Shown here: one piece after another, positions 1 through 9,145 of the stretch
Numbering within the stretch: the stretch's first letter is position 1
How the letters are laid out: each line of letters starts with the position of its first letter
Made by a program: the position numbers and the translations under genes
DNA from: Mangrovicoccus sp.
GTDB taxonomy: Bacteria > Pseudomonadota > Alphaproteobacteria > Rhodobacterales > Rhodobacteraceae
Direction: 5' to 3'
NCBI GenBank assembly: GCA_025800345.1
Contig: JAOXSB010000108.1
Span: forward strand, 1 to 43,786
DNA length: 43,786 nucleotides
Notes under the pieces: model-generated
What the model was told of the DNA's origin: nothing
The model's database searches: none
The model's input: the letters and a program-made list of their open reading frames with translations, nothing else

Positions 1-1368
1 ATGGTGCAGCCCTATATCAAGCGCCGCCAAGGTTTGGAAAAGGTGCATTACCCATCCGAAGCGCTGCGCGAGGTGATGGAGAAAACCCTTGGGGTGCCGC
101 TGTTTCAAGAACAAGCGATGCAAATCGCGGTGGTGGCGGCGGGGTTCACCCCTGAAGAAGCAGACCGGTTGCGCCGGTCATTGGCCTCGTTCCGGCGTAT
201 GGGCACAATCGGGCTGTTTCGCGAGCGTTTCGTGCAAGGCATGCGGGCGCGCGGCTATGATCAAGCGTTTTCCGAGCGGTGTTTTTCTCAGATCGAGGGG
301 TTTGCCGATTACGGTTTTCCCGAAAGCCATGCAGCGGCTTTTGCCATGTTGGCCTATGTCTCGGCTTGGCTGAAATGCCATTACCCGGCGATTTTTGCCT
401 GTGCGCTGCTTAATTCCCAACCTATGGGGTTTTATGCCCCGGCGCAGATCGTGCGCGATGCCCGCGAGCATGGGGTCGAGATCCGTCCCATCTGTGCCAA
501 TCACAGCGCTTGGGACACGCAATTAGAGCGCCGACCCGATGGGGCGCTGGCCCTGCGCTTGGGGTTTCGCCAGATCAAAGGCTTTCGCGAAGAGGATGCA
601 GGTTGGATCGTGGCGGCGCGGGGCAATGGTTACCCGGATCCGCAAAGCTTGTGGTTGCGGGCTGGGCTGGCCCCTGGGGTGCTGGAACGCTTGGCCGAGG
701 CGGATGGGTTTTGCGATATGGGGCTGACCCGGCGCGAGGCGCTTTGGCAGGTGCGCGCGATCCAAGGCCAGGCCCCTTTGCCGCTGTTCAGCGATCCGAT
801 TGATGGGGAATCCATCTCCGAGCCGCGCGTGGATCTGCCTGCCATGCATTTGGGCGAGGAAATGGTCGAGGATTATGTCTCGATGCGCCTAAGCCTGCGG
901 GCGCATCCGATGGAATTGCTGCGCCCGCATTTGCCTGGGCTCACCCCCCATGGGGCGCTGGCGACAGTGGCTTTGGGCGGCTGCATGGTTTGCGGGCTGG
1001 TGATCACACGGCAAAGGCCGGGCACGGCCTCGGGGGTGATTTTCTTAACGCTGGAGGATGAAACCGGGGTTAGCAATATCGTGGTTTGGCCGAAAATCTA
1101 TGAACGCTATCGCCGAGAGGTGATGGGCGGGCGGTTGTTGCAAGTGCGCGGCTATCTACAGCGCGAAGGCATCGTGGTGCATCTGATCGCCCAAGAGATC
1201 ACGGATATCTCCCATAAACTGTCCGAGCTGGGGCATCCTTTGGATGAGCTGATCGGCACCACCACAGCCCAAGGGGATGATGCGCCGCGCCCGGCGCGGG
1301 TGGCACCGCGGGCGCGCCATCCTCGGGAACAGGCCAAACGGCTGTTCCCCAGCCGAGATTTTCATTGA
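1..1368 (+). CDS. dnaE2: Error-prone DNA polymerase DnaE2 (ImuC), C-terminal part
   Basis: The 455 visible residues are the C-terminal part of a C-family DNA polymerase III alpha subunit of the DnaE2/ImuC type, which acts with ImuA/ImuB in SOS translesion synthesis. The segment FADYGFPESHAAAFAMLAYVS near residue 101 belongs to the end of the polymerase domain. The helix-hairpin-helix region follows, and an OB-fold lies around residues 325-400 (GVIFLTLEDETGVSNIVVWP). DnaE2 proteins are usually about 1,050-1,100 residues, so the gene begins before the window and the ATG at base 1 is an internal Met. The tail ends in a basic stretch with PSRDFH, typical of DnaE2. A terminator hairpin starts at the stop codon. 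imuA and imuB, normally just upstream, would lie outside the window. Confidence 0.93.
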   Translation: MVQPYIKRRQGLEKVHYPSEALREVMEKTLGVPLFQEQAMQIAVVAAGFTPEEADRLRRSLASFRRMGTIGLFRERFVQGMRARGYDQAFSERCFSQIEGFADYGFPESHAAAFAMLAYVSAWLKCHYPAIFACALLNSQPMGFYAPAQIVRDAREHGVEIRPICANHSAWDTQLERRPDGALALRLGFRQIKGFREEDAGWIVAARGNGYPDPQSLWLRAGLAPGVLERLAEADGFCDMGLTRREALWQVRAIQGQAPLPLFSDPIDGESISEPRVDLPAMHLGEEMVEDYVSMRLSLRAHPMELLRPHLPGLTPHGALATVALGGCMVCGLVITRQRPGTASGVIFLTLEDETGVSNIVVWPKIYERYRREVMGGRLLQVRGYLQREGIVVHLIAQEITDISHKLSELGHPLDELIGTTTAQGDDAPRPARVAPRARHPREQAKRLFPSRDFH

Positions 1369-1403
1369 GCGGGCGGCATTTCTGGGCTCTGCGCCCGCTT
1401 TTT
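1368..1403 (+). terminator. Rho-independent terminator after dnaE2
   Basis: A 7-bp inverted repeat (AGCGGGC at 1368-1374 and GCCCGCT at 1393-1399) is followed directly by a run of five T (1399-1403). It overlaps the last base of the dnaE2 stop codon and separates dnaE2 from the next gene. Confidence 0.7.
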
Positions 1404-1514
1404 GACGCAGGGTTTTATGGCTCTGCATTTGACCCAAGGGCTTTGAGCACCCATCACAGCATGTGAAAGCAAACGGGGCGGTTCAGTTCCGTATCTCAGA
1501 GGGGGGAGGTTGCG

Positions 1515-2348
1515 ATGTCATCAACCTATTATGAAGTAGAGACCAAGGATGGGATCACCCATCTGCAATTTGCGCGTCCAGATCAATCCAACGCGATGAA
1601 CGCGGATTTCTGGACCGGCTTTGCCCAGGTGATCGCCGATATCAGCAATGCGGGTGAAACCCGTGTTATGGTGGTGTCCGGTCAAGGCAAGAATTTCTGT
1701 GCAGGTTTGGATCTGGCCACATTGGGCAGCGGCATGCCGCAAGCCAATTCCCCCGAAGAGCGCGAAGCCTTTCCCTATCTTGTGCAAACCATGCAAGACG
1801 CGATCTCGGCCGTGGAAAAAGCCCGCTTCCCGGTGATCGCTGCGGTGCAGGGCGCCTGTCTTGGGGCTGGGCTTGATTTCCTATCGGCGTGCGATCTGTG
1901 CGTGGTGGCCGAAAGCGCCTATTTCCGCATCGAAGAGATCAATATCGGCATGATGGCTGATGTGGGCAGCTTGCAGCGCTTGCCCAATCTGCTGCCCGAA
2001 CGGGTGGTGCGCGAGATGGCCTATCTGGGCCGGACTATGGATGCCCAAGAGGCCCATCGCCTGGGCTTTGCCATGGATATTTGCGCCGATAAAGACGCGG
2101 CTTTGGCCCGGGCGATGGAAGTGGCCGCTCAGATTGCTGCGAAAGCGCCTGTGGCCATTGCGGGCTCGAAACTGGCGATTAATTATTCCCGCGACCATTC
2201 GGTTGAGGACAGCCTGAAATGGGCAGCCATGTCCCAAGCGGCGTTCTGGAACCCCCCCGATTACATGCGCGCGATCCAAGCCCGCATGACCAAACAGCCC
2301 GCGGAATTTCCCGCTGGGGCGGCTGTGCACGGGCTGAAAAAGAAATAA
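1515..2348 (+). CDS. Crotonase-family enzyme, probable delta(3,5)-delta(2,4)-dienoyl-CoA isomerase
   Basis: A 277-residue enoyl-CoA hydratase/isomerase fold protein. The oxyanion-hole segments are GKNFCAGLDLATLG (residues 58-71) and GACLGAGLD (113-121). The acidic residues D121, E141 and D149 have the 20- and 8-residue spacing of the catalytic Asp/Glu/Asp of ECH1-type dienoyl-CoA isomerases, and the surrounding motif ADVGSLQRLP matches that family. The expected role is shifting double bonds during beta-oxidation of polyunsaturated acyl-CoAs in the cytoplasm. The start is the ATG after a GGGGAGG Shine-Dalgarno sequence at about 1502-1508. It is monocistronic, with a terminator on each side. 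A different crotonase specificity cannot be excluded. Confidence 0.85.
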   Translation: MSSTYYEVETKDGITHLQFARPDQSNAMNADFWTGFAQVIADISNAGETRVMVVSGQGKNFCAGLDLATLGSGMPQANSPEEREAFPYLVQTMQDAISAVEKARFPVIAAVQGACLGAGLDFLSACDLCVVAESAYFRIEEINIGMMADVGSLQRLPNLLPERVVREMAYLGRTMDAQEAHRLGFAMDICADKDAALARAMEVAAQIAAKAPVAIAGSKLAINYSRDHSVEDSLKWAAMSQAAFWNPPDYMRAIQARMTKQPAEFPAGAAVHGLKKK

Positions 2349-2357
2349 ACCAAAACA

Positions 2358-2388
2358 AAGGCTCCCTAGCGATCTGCCGGGGAGCCTT
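2358..2388 (-). terminator. Terminator stem shared by the crotonase gene and the rnf operon
   Basis: A perfect 9-bp stem (AAGGCTCCC at 2358-2366, GGGAGCCTT at 2380-2388) with a 13-base loop lies between two convergent genes. Read on the minus strand it is followed by TTGTTTTGG, so it best fits termination of the rnf operon. On the plus strand the tail is poor in T. Confidence 0.65.
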
Positions 2389-2410
2389 CTCAAAACGGAT
2401 AAGCGCGGGG

Positions 2411-2674
2411 TCAGGTAACTTTGCGCTTTTCCAGCAATTCCGCATCTGGGTTGATGGGGCGATAAATCTCGACCCGGTCGCCTTCTTGCACTTTCATATG
2501 CAGTTTCTTTACCGCGCCGAAAATGCCCACCTTGTTCACTTCAAGATCGATCTCGGGGAATTGCTCTAGCAATCCGGATTGCTCGATCACATCGCCCACA
2601 GTGGCCCCATCGGGCACCTCGATCTTCATCCAGACCTGGGTTGCGTTTTTGGCATAAGCCACACCAACATTCAT
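2411..2674 (-). CDS. rnfH: RnfH, small ubiquitin-fold protein of the Rnf operon
   Basis: An 87-residue protein of the RnfH/UPF0125 family, a beta-grasp (ubiquitin-like) fold. The recognisable core is ATQVWMKIEVPDGATVGDVI followed by a conserved KVGIFGAVKK segment and GDRVEIYRPINPDAE near the C-terminus. Its start lies 3 bases after the rnfE stop, and it is the last gene of the rnf operon, as in Rhodobacter capsulatus. In that species rnfH is part of the nif-linked rnf operon, but its molecular role is not settled. Confidence 0.93.
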   Translation of the reverse strand: MNVGVAYAKNATQVWMKIEVPDGATVGDVIEQSGLLEQFPEIDLEVNKVGIFGAVKKLHMKVQEGDRVEIYRPINPDAELLEKRKVT

Positions 2675-2677
2675 GGA

Positions 2678-3400
2678 TTACTCTCCTTTCGCGGCTGGGG
2701 TGAGCACGCCTGAGGCGGTGAAGGTTTTGCGATCACGAGCGTTTTCTTGGCCACCGACTTTTTTGCGGGCATCAATCACCGATTTCAGCGCCAGAAGAAA
2801 ACCCAGAGCGATAAAGCCGCCCGGGGGCAAGATCAGCAGCAAAAACCCAGTGTAATCGGGAAAGATCACCATCTCTAGGAAGCCAAAACCGCTGCCCAGC
2901 AGGATCGAGGCATTGGCGAAAAGCGTGCCCGATCCCAGCACTTCGCGCACCGCACCCAACGCAACCAAGGCCAGGGTAAAGCCAATGCCCATCATTAGCC
3001 CGTCAAACGTGGCTGCCACCACCGATTGTCGCGAGGCAAAGGCTTCGGCTCGGCCCAAAATGGCGCAATTGGTCACGATCAGCGGGATGAACAGGCCCAG
3101 CACCTTATGCAGATCATGCACCCAAGCATTCAGCACCATATCCACCACGGTCACGATACAGGCGATGATCAGCACAAAGGCGGGAATGCGGATCTCGGGC
3201 GTGATCACATTGCGCAGCAGCGAGACCACCAGCCCCGACAGCACCAAAACCGCAAGACTGGCCAGGCCCATGCCCAGCCCATTGGTGGCGGTGCCGGTGA
3301 CCGCAAGCAATGGGCACAGGGCCAAAAGCTGTGAAAAGACGATGTTATTGTCCCACAGCCCGTTCTTGGTGATGGTGCCATAGTCTACTGGATCGGCCAT
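2678..3400 (-). CDS. rnfE: RnfE, integral membrane subunit of the Rnf electron-transport complex
   Basis: A 240-residue hydrophobic protein of the RnfE/NqrD family with about six membrane segments. The family-typical N-terminal text NGLWDNNIVFSQLLALCPLLAVTG and the central VTNCAILGRAEAFA are present; the half-motifs LCPLLA and TNCAILGRA mirror those in RnfA. RnfA and RnfE form an antiparallel pair that holds a buried iron-sulfur centre through conserved Cys in these motifs. The C-terminal tail carries an extra Lys/Ala-rich stretch. The first base of its start codon is also the last base of the rnfG stop codon (base 3400). Confidence 0.95.
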   Translation of the reverse strand: MADPVDYGTITKNGLWDNNIVFSQLLALCPLLAVTGTATNGLGMGLASLAVLVLSGLVVSLLRNVITPEIRIPAFVLIIACIVTVVDMVLNAWVHDLHKVLGLFIPLIVTNCAILGRAEAFASRQSVVAATFDGLMMGIGFTLALVALGAVREVLGSGTLFANASILLGSGFGFLEMVIFPDYTGFLLLILPPGGFIALGFLLALKSVIDARKKVGGQENARDRKTFTASGVLTPAAKGE

Positions 3401-4053
3401 CAGTTTGCCTCCAACATGCTGTCTTGGTTCTCGGCGTAGAATTGCAGCCCATCGCGCACCGCATTGACCACCGCGCGGGGGGTGATGGTGGCGCCGGAGA
3501 ACTGATCAAAATCCCCGCCATCTTTCTTCACGGCCCAACGCTCTAGCGCGGTGTTGTCCAAGGACAGGCCGGTAAAGCCCAAGATCCAATCATCTTTGGC
3601 CACTTCGATCTTATCGCCCAGGCCCGGCGTTTCCGCATGCGACAGCACACGCACCCCGTAAAGCGTGCCCTCCGGGTCCACCCCGAGCAGCACTTGGATC
3701 CGGCCCGCATAGCCAAAGCCCACGGATTCAAAGGCCAGCCCGGTCACGGCGCTGCCTTGTTTGGCGCGATAAACCGTTACCGGATCGCTGCCCTCTGCAC
3801 TGGGCGCGATTTCTAGCGCCGCGAGGGTCAGGTCATTGTCATGGATCTCGGCCGGGATCACTTGGCCAAGCGAGGCCACCAGATCCTCGGCGGTGCGCTC
3901 GGCAATCGGGCCTTTGGTCAGGTCATTGACCAAAGACAGGATCAGCGCCGTGGCCAGAGAAAACAGCGCCAGCAAAACCCCATGGGTGGCGGTCATCTCG
4001 CGCAGATTGAGCCCCTTGCTTGTTGGGTGCTCCGCGGCGGTTTCATCACTCAT
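3400..4053 (-). CDS. rnfG: RnfG, FMN-carrying subunit of the Rnf complex
   Basis: A 217-residue protein with one N-terminal membrane helix (about residues 24-43) and a periplasmic FMN-binding domain. The flavinylation motif [10 protein letters not shown] places the FMN acceptor Thr at residue 189. The ATG at 4053 was chosen over a longer reading frame because it follows a GGAG at the usual distance and overlaps the end of rnfD by 8 bases; the longer frame only shadows rnfD. RnfG passes electrons between the redox centres of RnfC/B and RnfD. The covalent FMN needs an ApbE-type transferase, which is not in the window. Confidence 0.94.
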   Translation of the reverse strand: MSDETAAEHPTSKGLNLREMTATHGVLLALFSLATALILSLVNDLTKGPIAERTAEDLVASLGQVIPAEIHDNDLTLAALEIAPSAEGSDPVTVYRAKQGSAVTGLAFESVGFGYAGRIQVLLGVDPEGTLYGVRVLSHAETPGLGDKIEVAKDDWILGFTGLSLDNTALERWAVKKDGGDFDQFSGATITPRAVVNAVRDGLQFYAENQDSMLEAN

Positions 4054-5113
4054 CTGCGATCTCCAAAGGCTTGCCCGAACGGGTGCGGCCAAAGATGCGC
4101 GGCCGGGTATATTCATCAATCAAAGGCACACAGCCATTCAGCAGCAGCACCGCAAAGGCCGCGCCTTCGGGGAAAGAGCCAAAGGTTCGGATGATCACGA
4201 TCAGCGCGCCAATAGCGGCCCCATAGATCACGCGGCCAAGATTTGAGGCGGGCGAGGTCACATAATCGGTGGCGATGAAAAACGCGGTCAGCATCATCGC
4301 GCCCGAGGTCAGATGCCAGAAGGGCGAAGGATAGGCTTCGGGGTTGGCCAGATAGAGCGCGCCGGAAAGAGTGGCGGCCCCGGCCAGCACCGACAAGGGA
4401 ATATGCCAAGTGATCAGCCGCATCGCCATGAGCAAAATGCCCCCGGCCAGGATCAGCAACGCGCTGGTTTCCCCCAAACTGCCCGAGACATTGCCGAAAA
4501 ACAGGGTTTTCACATCAAAGCTATTGCCCATGATCTCGCTGAGGGGGCGCCCGGCGCTCAACTCTGCGGTGACATAGCCCAGGGCGGATGCGCCGCTATA
4601 GGCATCCACCGCAGGCGGCGTGCCAAAGGTGATGGCCAGCGCTTCGCCAAATCCCGGTGTGATGGCCAGATCCACGGGCATGATCCATTGGGTCATCTCT
4701 ACTGGCAGCGCGATCAGCAAAGCGGCCCGGGCGACCATGGCTGGGTTAAACATGTTTTGCCCCAGCCCGCCATAAACATGCTTGCCCACAACGATGGCCA
4801 GGAACGCGCCCACAACCGCGACCCACCAAGGGGCCCAAGGGGGCAAGGTCATGGCCAAGATCCAGGCGGTCAGCAAAGCCGAGCCATCAAACAGATAAGT
4901 ATGCACCGGTTTGCGGGCCAGCATCAGGCAAAGCGCTTCGAACACCAAAGCGCTGGCCAAGGTCACGGCAAATAGGAACAGAGCGGGCCAGCCAAACAGA
5001 TAAAACCCCATGGCCGTGGCGGGCGAGAGGCAGATCATCACCATGAACATGGTCTCGGTGACCGAGAACCGTGAATGGGTATGGGGGCCGCTGATAATGG
5101 CAGGGATATTCAT
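4046..5113 (-). CDS. rnfD: RnfD, flavin-carrying integral membrane subunit of the Rnf complex
   Basis: A 355-residue protein of the RnfD/NqrB family with eight to ten predicted membrane segments. The sequence begins [20 protein letters not shown], typical of the family, and contains [15 protein letters not shown]. The covalent flavin motif is DAYSGASAL, with the expected acceptor at residue 176 being Ser, whereas ApbE targets usually end in Thr (D-x-x-[ST]-G-A-T). Its start overlaps the rnfC stop by ATGA (5110-5113), so the two are probably translationally coupled. Confidence 0.94.
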   Translation of the reverse strand: MNIPAIISGPHTHSRFSVTETMFMVMICLSPATAMGFYLFGWPALFLFAVTLASALVFEALCLMLARKPVHTYLFDGSALLTAWILAMTLPPWAPWWVAVVGAFLAIVVGKHVYGGLGQNMFNPAMVARAALLIALPVEMTQWIMPVDLAITPGFGEALAITFGTPPAVDAYSGASALGYVTAELSAGRPLSEIMGNSFDVKTLFFGNVSGSLGETSALLILAGGILLMAMRLITWHIPLSVLAGAATLSGALYLANPEAYPSPFWHLTSGAMMLTAFFIATDYVTSPASNLGRVIYGAAIGALIVIIRTFGSFPEGAAFAVLLLNGCVPLIDEYTRPRIFGRTRSGKPLEIADE

Positions 5114-6717
5114 TCCGCAGCCTCCGTGGGGGTTGCCGCTGGTTGCTGCGGGGCGTCTTGGCTTGCGGCCTCTGCGCCATCGGCTTGGGCTTCCGCGGCG
5201 GCTTTGGCCTCGGCTTCAGCTTTCTTGGCGGCAGCGGCTTTTTTCTTGGCTTCTTGCTTGGCCTTATGGGCGGCCATCGCTTTGCGTTTGGCTTCGGCAA
5301 TGGCTTCTTCGCGGGCGGTGCGGGCCTCTGCCAGACGTTTGGTTTCTTCTTGCTGATGCTTTTGGCTTTGCTTCGCGGCCAGACGGCCCTTGGCATAGTT
5401 AAAGCCTTGCACAAGCTGAATATTCGAGGGGCATGTGAAAGAACATGAGCCGCAAGAGACGCAATCCATCAAGCCGATATCCACCGCCCCATCCAGATCA
5501 TCGGACTGGATGCGCAGATTCAACTCATTGGGTTGCAGCCCGCAGGGGCAAGAGGCCACGCATTTGCCGCAGCGAATGCAAGGCATGCTCTCTTTGCGCC
5601 GGGTTTCTCGCGCGGTCAGGGCCAAAACCCCATTGGTGCCTTTGATCACCGGCACCCGCAAAGACTGGATCGGCATCCCCATCATCGGACCGCCCAGCAA
5701 CAGCCGTTCGGGCTCGCCGGTCAAGCCGCCGCAATGATCCAAGATATCCGATACCGGCGTGCCGATCAGCACTTCAAGATTGGCCGGGCGCTCTACCCCA
5801 TGGCCGGATACGGTCAAAATGCGCGAGAGCAGCGGTTCTCCATAGCGCACGGCTTTATGAACCGCTTGGGCTGTGGCGGCGTTATGCACCACCACACCCA
5901 ATTCCGCCGTGAGGGCGCGGGCGGGGGTTTCTTTGCCGATGACCGTTTGCACCAGGTGCTTTTCCGATCCCATAGGGTAGAGCGTTGGCACCGCCATCAC
6001 TTCGGCCCCAGGGCCAGCTTGGCGAATATAGCGTTTCATCGCCTCAATCGCGTGAGGCTTGTTGGATTCAATGGCGATCACCACCCGGGCGGTGCCCAGG
6101 GCTTTGGCCATGATTGCGATCCCATCGGCCACGTCTTCGGGGCGCTCTTGGATCAAGCGATCATCGCAGGTCAGATAGGGTTCGCATTCGGCGGCATTGA
6201 TGATCAGCGTGTGCAGCTTATAGCGTTTGCCCAGGCCCAGCTTGACCGCGGATGGAAAGGTTGCGCCGCCCATGCCGACAATGCCCGCTTCGAGCACTTG
6301 TTTGGCGATCTCATCTGCGCTGGCGTCTTCTGGGCGCAGGCGGGGCAGGCGTTTGCCCCATTTCTCTTCACCATCGGGTCGGATGGTCACCGTTGCCACG
6401 GGCAGGCCAGACGGGTGCGGCGCGGTAAAGGGCCCAACGGCGATCACCTCGCCCGATGTGGGGGCATGGACATTGGCCGATACAGCGCCGCGCGCTTTGC
6501 CGATGATCTGGCCCTTGAGCACGTGATCCCCCCGTTGGACCAGCGGCGCGGCCTCGGCCCCGATATGTTGTTGCAGCGGCACCCGCAGCAGCTTGGGCAT
6601 GGGCAGTTTTTCAATGGCGCAGCCCGCGGCCAGATGTTTGCGGGTTTCCGGATGGACCCCGCCGCGGATGCTATAGCCAGTGGAGCGTTTGAGGGAGGAG
6701 AGAGAGAATAGTTTCAT
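5110..6717 (-). CDS. rnfC: RnfC, NADH/ferredoxin-side peripheral subunit of the Rnf complex
   Basis: A 535-residue RnfC. The N-terminal barrel-sandwich region includes GGVHPETRK (19-27) and the soluble-domain Gly-rich segment VGMGGATFPSAVKL (147-160) belongs to the NADH/FMN-binding NuoF-like fold. Two 4Fe-4S motifs follow: C380/C383/C386/C390 and C419/C422/C425/C429. Residues 445-535 form an Ala/Lys/Glu-rich tail predicted to be helical or disordered. Such tails vary in length among RnfC proteins. The subunit docks on the cytoplasmic face. One base of the start codon is shared with the rnfB stop (6717). Confidence 0.95.
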   Translation of the reverse strand: MKLFSLSSLKRSTGYSIRGGVHPETRKHLAAGCAIEKLPMPKLLRVPLQQHIGAEAAPLVQRGDHVLKGQIIGKARGAVSANVHAPTSGEVIAVGPFTAPHPSGLPVATVTIRPDGEEKWGKRLPRLRPEDASADEIAKQVLEAGIVGMGGATFPSAVKLGLGKRYKLHTLIINAAECEPYLTCDDRLIQERPEDVADGIAIMAKALGTARVVIAIESNKPHAIEAMKRYIRQAGPGAEVMAVPTLYPMGSEKHLVQTVIGKETPARALTAELGVVVHNAATAQAVHKAVRYGEPLLSRILTVSGHGVERPANLEVLIGTPVSDILDHCGGLTGEPERLLLGGPMMGMPIQSLRVPVIKGTNGVLALTARETRRKESMPCIRCGKCVASCPCGLQPNELNLRIQSDDLDGAVDIGLMDCVSCGSCSFTCPSNIQLVQGFNYAKGRLAAKQSQKHQQEETKRLAEARTAREEAIAEAKRKAMAAHKAKQEAKKKAAAAKKAEAEAKAAAEAQADGAEAASQDAPQQPAATPTEAAE

Positions 6718-7295
6718 TACGCGGCCCCTTCCAATTCAAGCTCTTGCGGCTCATCCCCCGGTTTGGGCCAGTGCCAATTGCGCAGGGTTTTGGGTTTGTT
6801 GCGCATGATGATGGCCTCGGTGGGGCAGACATCCACGCAAGCGTCGCAGCCGATACAGGCATCATTGATCACTGTGTGGATTTGCTTGGCGGCGCCGACA
6901 ATCGCGTCTGTGGGGCATTTCTTGTAGCATTTGGTGCAGCCGGTGCAGTGATCCTCAAAGATGAAGGCCACGATGGGTTCGGCGTCTTCCATCTCGCCAA
7001 GCCCGCCGCCGCTGGCCAGATCAATCCCCATCACTTCGGCCATTTCTTCGGCCACTTCTTTGCCGCCCGGGGGGCAAAGGGTCACTGGCGCGGCAGAGGC
7101 GGCCACCGCTTCGGCGGCGCCGCGGCAACCAGGAAAGCCACATTGGCCGCAATTGGTGCCAGGCAGGATTTCTTCGAGCTCGTCGATGACGGGCGGAGTT
7201 TCCACATAGAATTTCTTAGCGGCAAATCCCAGGATCAAGCCGAACCCGAGGCCCAGAACAGACATTGTGGCGATGGCGAGGAGAAGAGGGGTCAT
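6717..7295 (-). CDS. rnfB: RnfB, iron-sulfur subunit of the Rnf complex
   Basis: A 192-residue protein with one N-terminal membrane anchor (residues 3-25). An Fe4S-type domain follows with C49, C52, C57 and C74 (NCGQCGFPGC), then two ferredoxin motifs: C117/C120/C123/C127 and C147/C150/C153/C157. RnfB is thought to be the exchange point with soluble ferredoxin, here a candidate partner for FdxN or FdxC feeding nitrogenase. It lies 15 bases after rnfA in the same operon. Confidence 0.95.
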   Translation of the reverse strand: MTPLLLAIATMSVLGLGFGLILGFAAKKFYVETPPVIDELEEILPGTNCGQCGFPGCRGAAEAVAASAAPVTLCPPGGKEVAEEMAEVMGIDLASGGGLGEMEDAEPIVAFIFEDHCTGCTKCYKKCPTDAIVGAAKQIHTVINDACIGCDACVDVCPTEAIIMRNKPKTLRNWHWPKPGDEPQELELEGAA

Positions 7296-7310
7296 GGGCG
7301 TTGCTATGCG

Positions 7311-7892
7311 TTATTGTGTGACAAGACCGGCGAACCCCATGAAAGCCATGGAGAGCAAACCAGCGGTGATGAAAGCGATCGGGGGGCCGGAAAAGGGCGC
7401 GGGCACCGCCAGGCGGGCCAGACGTTCGCGCAGCCCGGCGAACATCACGAGCACCAGGGTAAAGCCCAAAGCCGAGCCAAAGCCATAAAGTAAGCTTTCG
7501 GCGAAATTATGCTTTTCTTGGATGTTGAGCAGGGCCACCCCAAGCACGGCGCAATTGGTGGTGATCAGTGGCAGGTAAATCCCCAAAGCCCGGTAAAGCA
7601 CCGGCGAGACTTTGCGGATCACGGTTTCGGTGAATTGCACAATGGCGGCGATCACCAGGATGAAGCTTAGGATGCGCAGAAATTCTAGCGAGAGCGGCTC
7701 GAGCACCAGCGTTTCGATGATCCAAGAACAGGCCGCTGCCAGGGTCAGCACGAATGTCGTTGCCAAGCCCATGCCAATGGCGCTGTCCACCTTGCCTGAG
7801 ACCCCCATGAAGGGGCAAAGGCCCAGGAATTTCACCAGCACAACATTGTTCACCAAGGCCGTGCTGAGCAGGATGATGATGTATTCTTGCAT
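7311..7892 (-). CDS. rnfA: RnfA, integral membrane subunit of the Rnf complex
   Basis: A 193-residue protein of the RnfA/NqrE family with six membrane segments. The start at 7892 gives the standard N-terminus [20 protein letters not shown] and the family length; a longer reading frame to 8027 runs through the promoter and is not credible. The motifs [12 protein letters not shown] and [11 protein letters not shown] mirror those in RnfE and carry the Cys residues proposed to bind the membrane Fe-S centre. It is the first gene of the rnfABCDGEH operon, read from the sigma54 promoter at 7975-7990. Confidence 0.95.
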   Translation of the reverse strand: MQEYIIILLSTALVNNVVLVKFLGLCPFMGVSGKVDSAIGMGLATTFVLTLAAACSWIIETLVLEPLSLEFLRILSFILVIAAIVQFTETVIRKVSPVLYRALGIYLPLITTNCAVLGVALLNIQEKHNFAESLLYGFGSALGFTLVLVMFAGLRERLARLAVPAPFSGPPIAFITAGLLSMAFMGFAGLVTQ

Positions 7893-7974
7893 GAGATGGC
7901 TCACCTTGCGCTGCTGTCTATATGCTCCACCGCAGTGATCATGGCTGGAACATCGGCGGTCGCTACGGGAATAC

Positions 7975-7990
7975 AGCAAAGATAGTGCCA
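7975..7990 (-). promoter_or_regulatory. Sigma54 (-24/-12) promoter of the rnf operon
   Basis: On the minus strand the bases read TGGCAC-TATCT-TTGCT, a full match to the RpoN consensus TGGCAC-N5-TTGCW. It lies 83 bases before the rnfA start. This places rnf under RpoN, presumably with NifA. No exact TGT-N10-ACA activator site was found in the rnfA-fdxC gap. Confidence 0.85.
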
Positions 7991-8141
7991 AGCCGGGGCG
8001 ATGATAAATAATATGGTTTATAATCAATGTTGTGCGGTCTTATGGGCCAGGGATCGTGACCTCGCCCGCAGCCTTGGGGATCGCATTTCCGACACCAATT
8101 GTAGGATTCCCGCCGCAGGCCCTGCGGAGCCCTGGCGCAGA

Positions 8142-8157
8142 TGGCATGGTGCTTGCT
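8142..8157 (+). promoter_or_regulatory. Sigma54 (-24/-12) promoter of fdxC
   Basis: The bases read TGGCAT-GGTGC-TTGCT, one mismatch from TGGCAC-N5-TTGCW, 89 bases before the fdxC ATG and facing away from the rnf promoter. A 7-bp perfect inverted repeat with a 1-base centre (8113-8127) lies just upstream, and a GC-rich hairpin (8171-8177 with 8197-8203) lies in the leader. Confidence 0.75.
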
Positions 8158-8233
8158 GCATTTCTTAATGCCCGCCCGAGGACATCCCGGCCTCATGGGC
8201 GGGGGCACCGAAAATGGCACCAAAAACACGTGA

Positions 8234-8533
<300 letters not shown>

Positions 8534-8546
8534 CGGGGGATTGAGT

Positions 8547-9032
8547 ATGATACATGCTGACCAGCCAAGCGGCCCAGATGATGGGATTTTGCGCCAAAAA
8601 CTGCGGGTGAGCGCTGTGCGCGATGGTTTGGTCTATCTTACGGGCAACCGGGCCTCTGCTTGCAATTCTTGCGCGGCGCGCACGGGCTGCGGTGCGGGGG
8701 CTTTGGCTCAGATGGGCCAGAATGAGCTGCGATTTTGCGTCAGTCAGACCGCAGAACCGTTGGTGGAAAACCAAGAAGTGACCGTGGCCATGGGGCGAAG
8801 CGCCTTTTTGGGCGCGGCGGTGCGGGCCTATTTGCTGCCGCCATTGGCGCTGGTGGGGATGGCGCTGATTGCCTCGGTGCTCGAGCTTTCCAATCTCTGG
8901 ACAATCATCTTGTCGCTGATCGTGTTGGGCCTGTCTTTCCTGCCCCTGCGCCGTCTTGACCGGCATGTGCAAGATGCCCCGCCGCTTTGGCTCGAAGAAG
9001 ATGCAGAGGCACCCGGGGCCCCGCCGCGTTAA
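8547..9032 (+). CDS. RseC/MucC-family membrane protein (SoxR-reducing system type)
   Basis: A 161-residue protein with the RseC layout. The N-terminal domain has a Cys cluster (C39, C42, C48; ACNSCAARTGCGAG). Two membrane helices follow at about residues 93-113 and 117-137, then a short cytoplasmic tail. In enterobacteria RseC works with the Rnf-like Rsx complex to reduce SoxR, so its place next to rnf and fdxC suggests a redox accessory for Rnf; that role here is inference. The start at 8547 lies 13 bases after the fdxC stop; the longer reading frame to 8472 overlaps fdxC and was discarded. Confidence 0.82.
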   Translation: MIHADQPSGPDDGILRQKLRVSAVRDGLVYLTGNRASACNSCAARTGCGAGALAQMGQNELRFCVSQTAEPLVENQEVTVAMGRSAFLGAAVRAYLLPPLALVGMALIASVLELSNLWTIILSLIVLGLSFLPLRRLDRHVQDAPPLWLEEDAEAPGAPPR

Positions 9033-9096
9033 ATACCGCACATTGTTCTGTCGCGTTGCTGACAATCGCGCGGCTAGCCCAATTCGCAACGGCCCT

Positions 9097-9115
9097 GCGG
9101 CATTGCCAACTTGTT
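9097..9115 (+). repeat. Left terminal inverted repeat of the IS6 element
   Basis: Nineteen bases beginning GCGGCATTGCCAACTTGTT, an exact reverse complement of 9896-9914. Confidence 0.85.
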
Positions 9116-9145
9116 CGTCGTCGGCATTTTGCTTAGGCGGTCCGC

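Noticed and set aside
1-1368. Complete 455-codon gene starting at base 1
   Set aside because: The homologous protein is more than twice as long, so the frame continues upstream of the window.
5075-6711. Long open frames on the plus strand opposite rnfC
   Set aside because: They are shadows of GC-rich coding sequence; their translations have low complexity, no known domains and run against the well-supported rnfC and rnfD genes.
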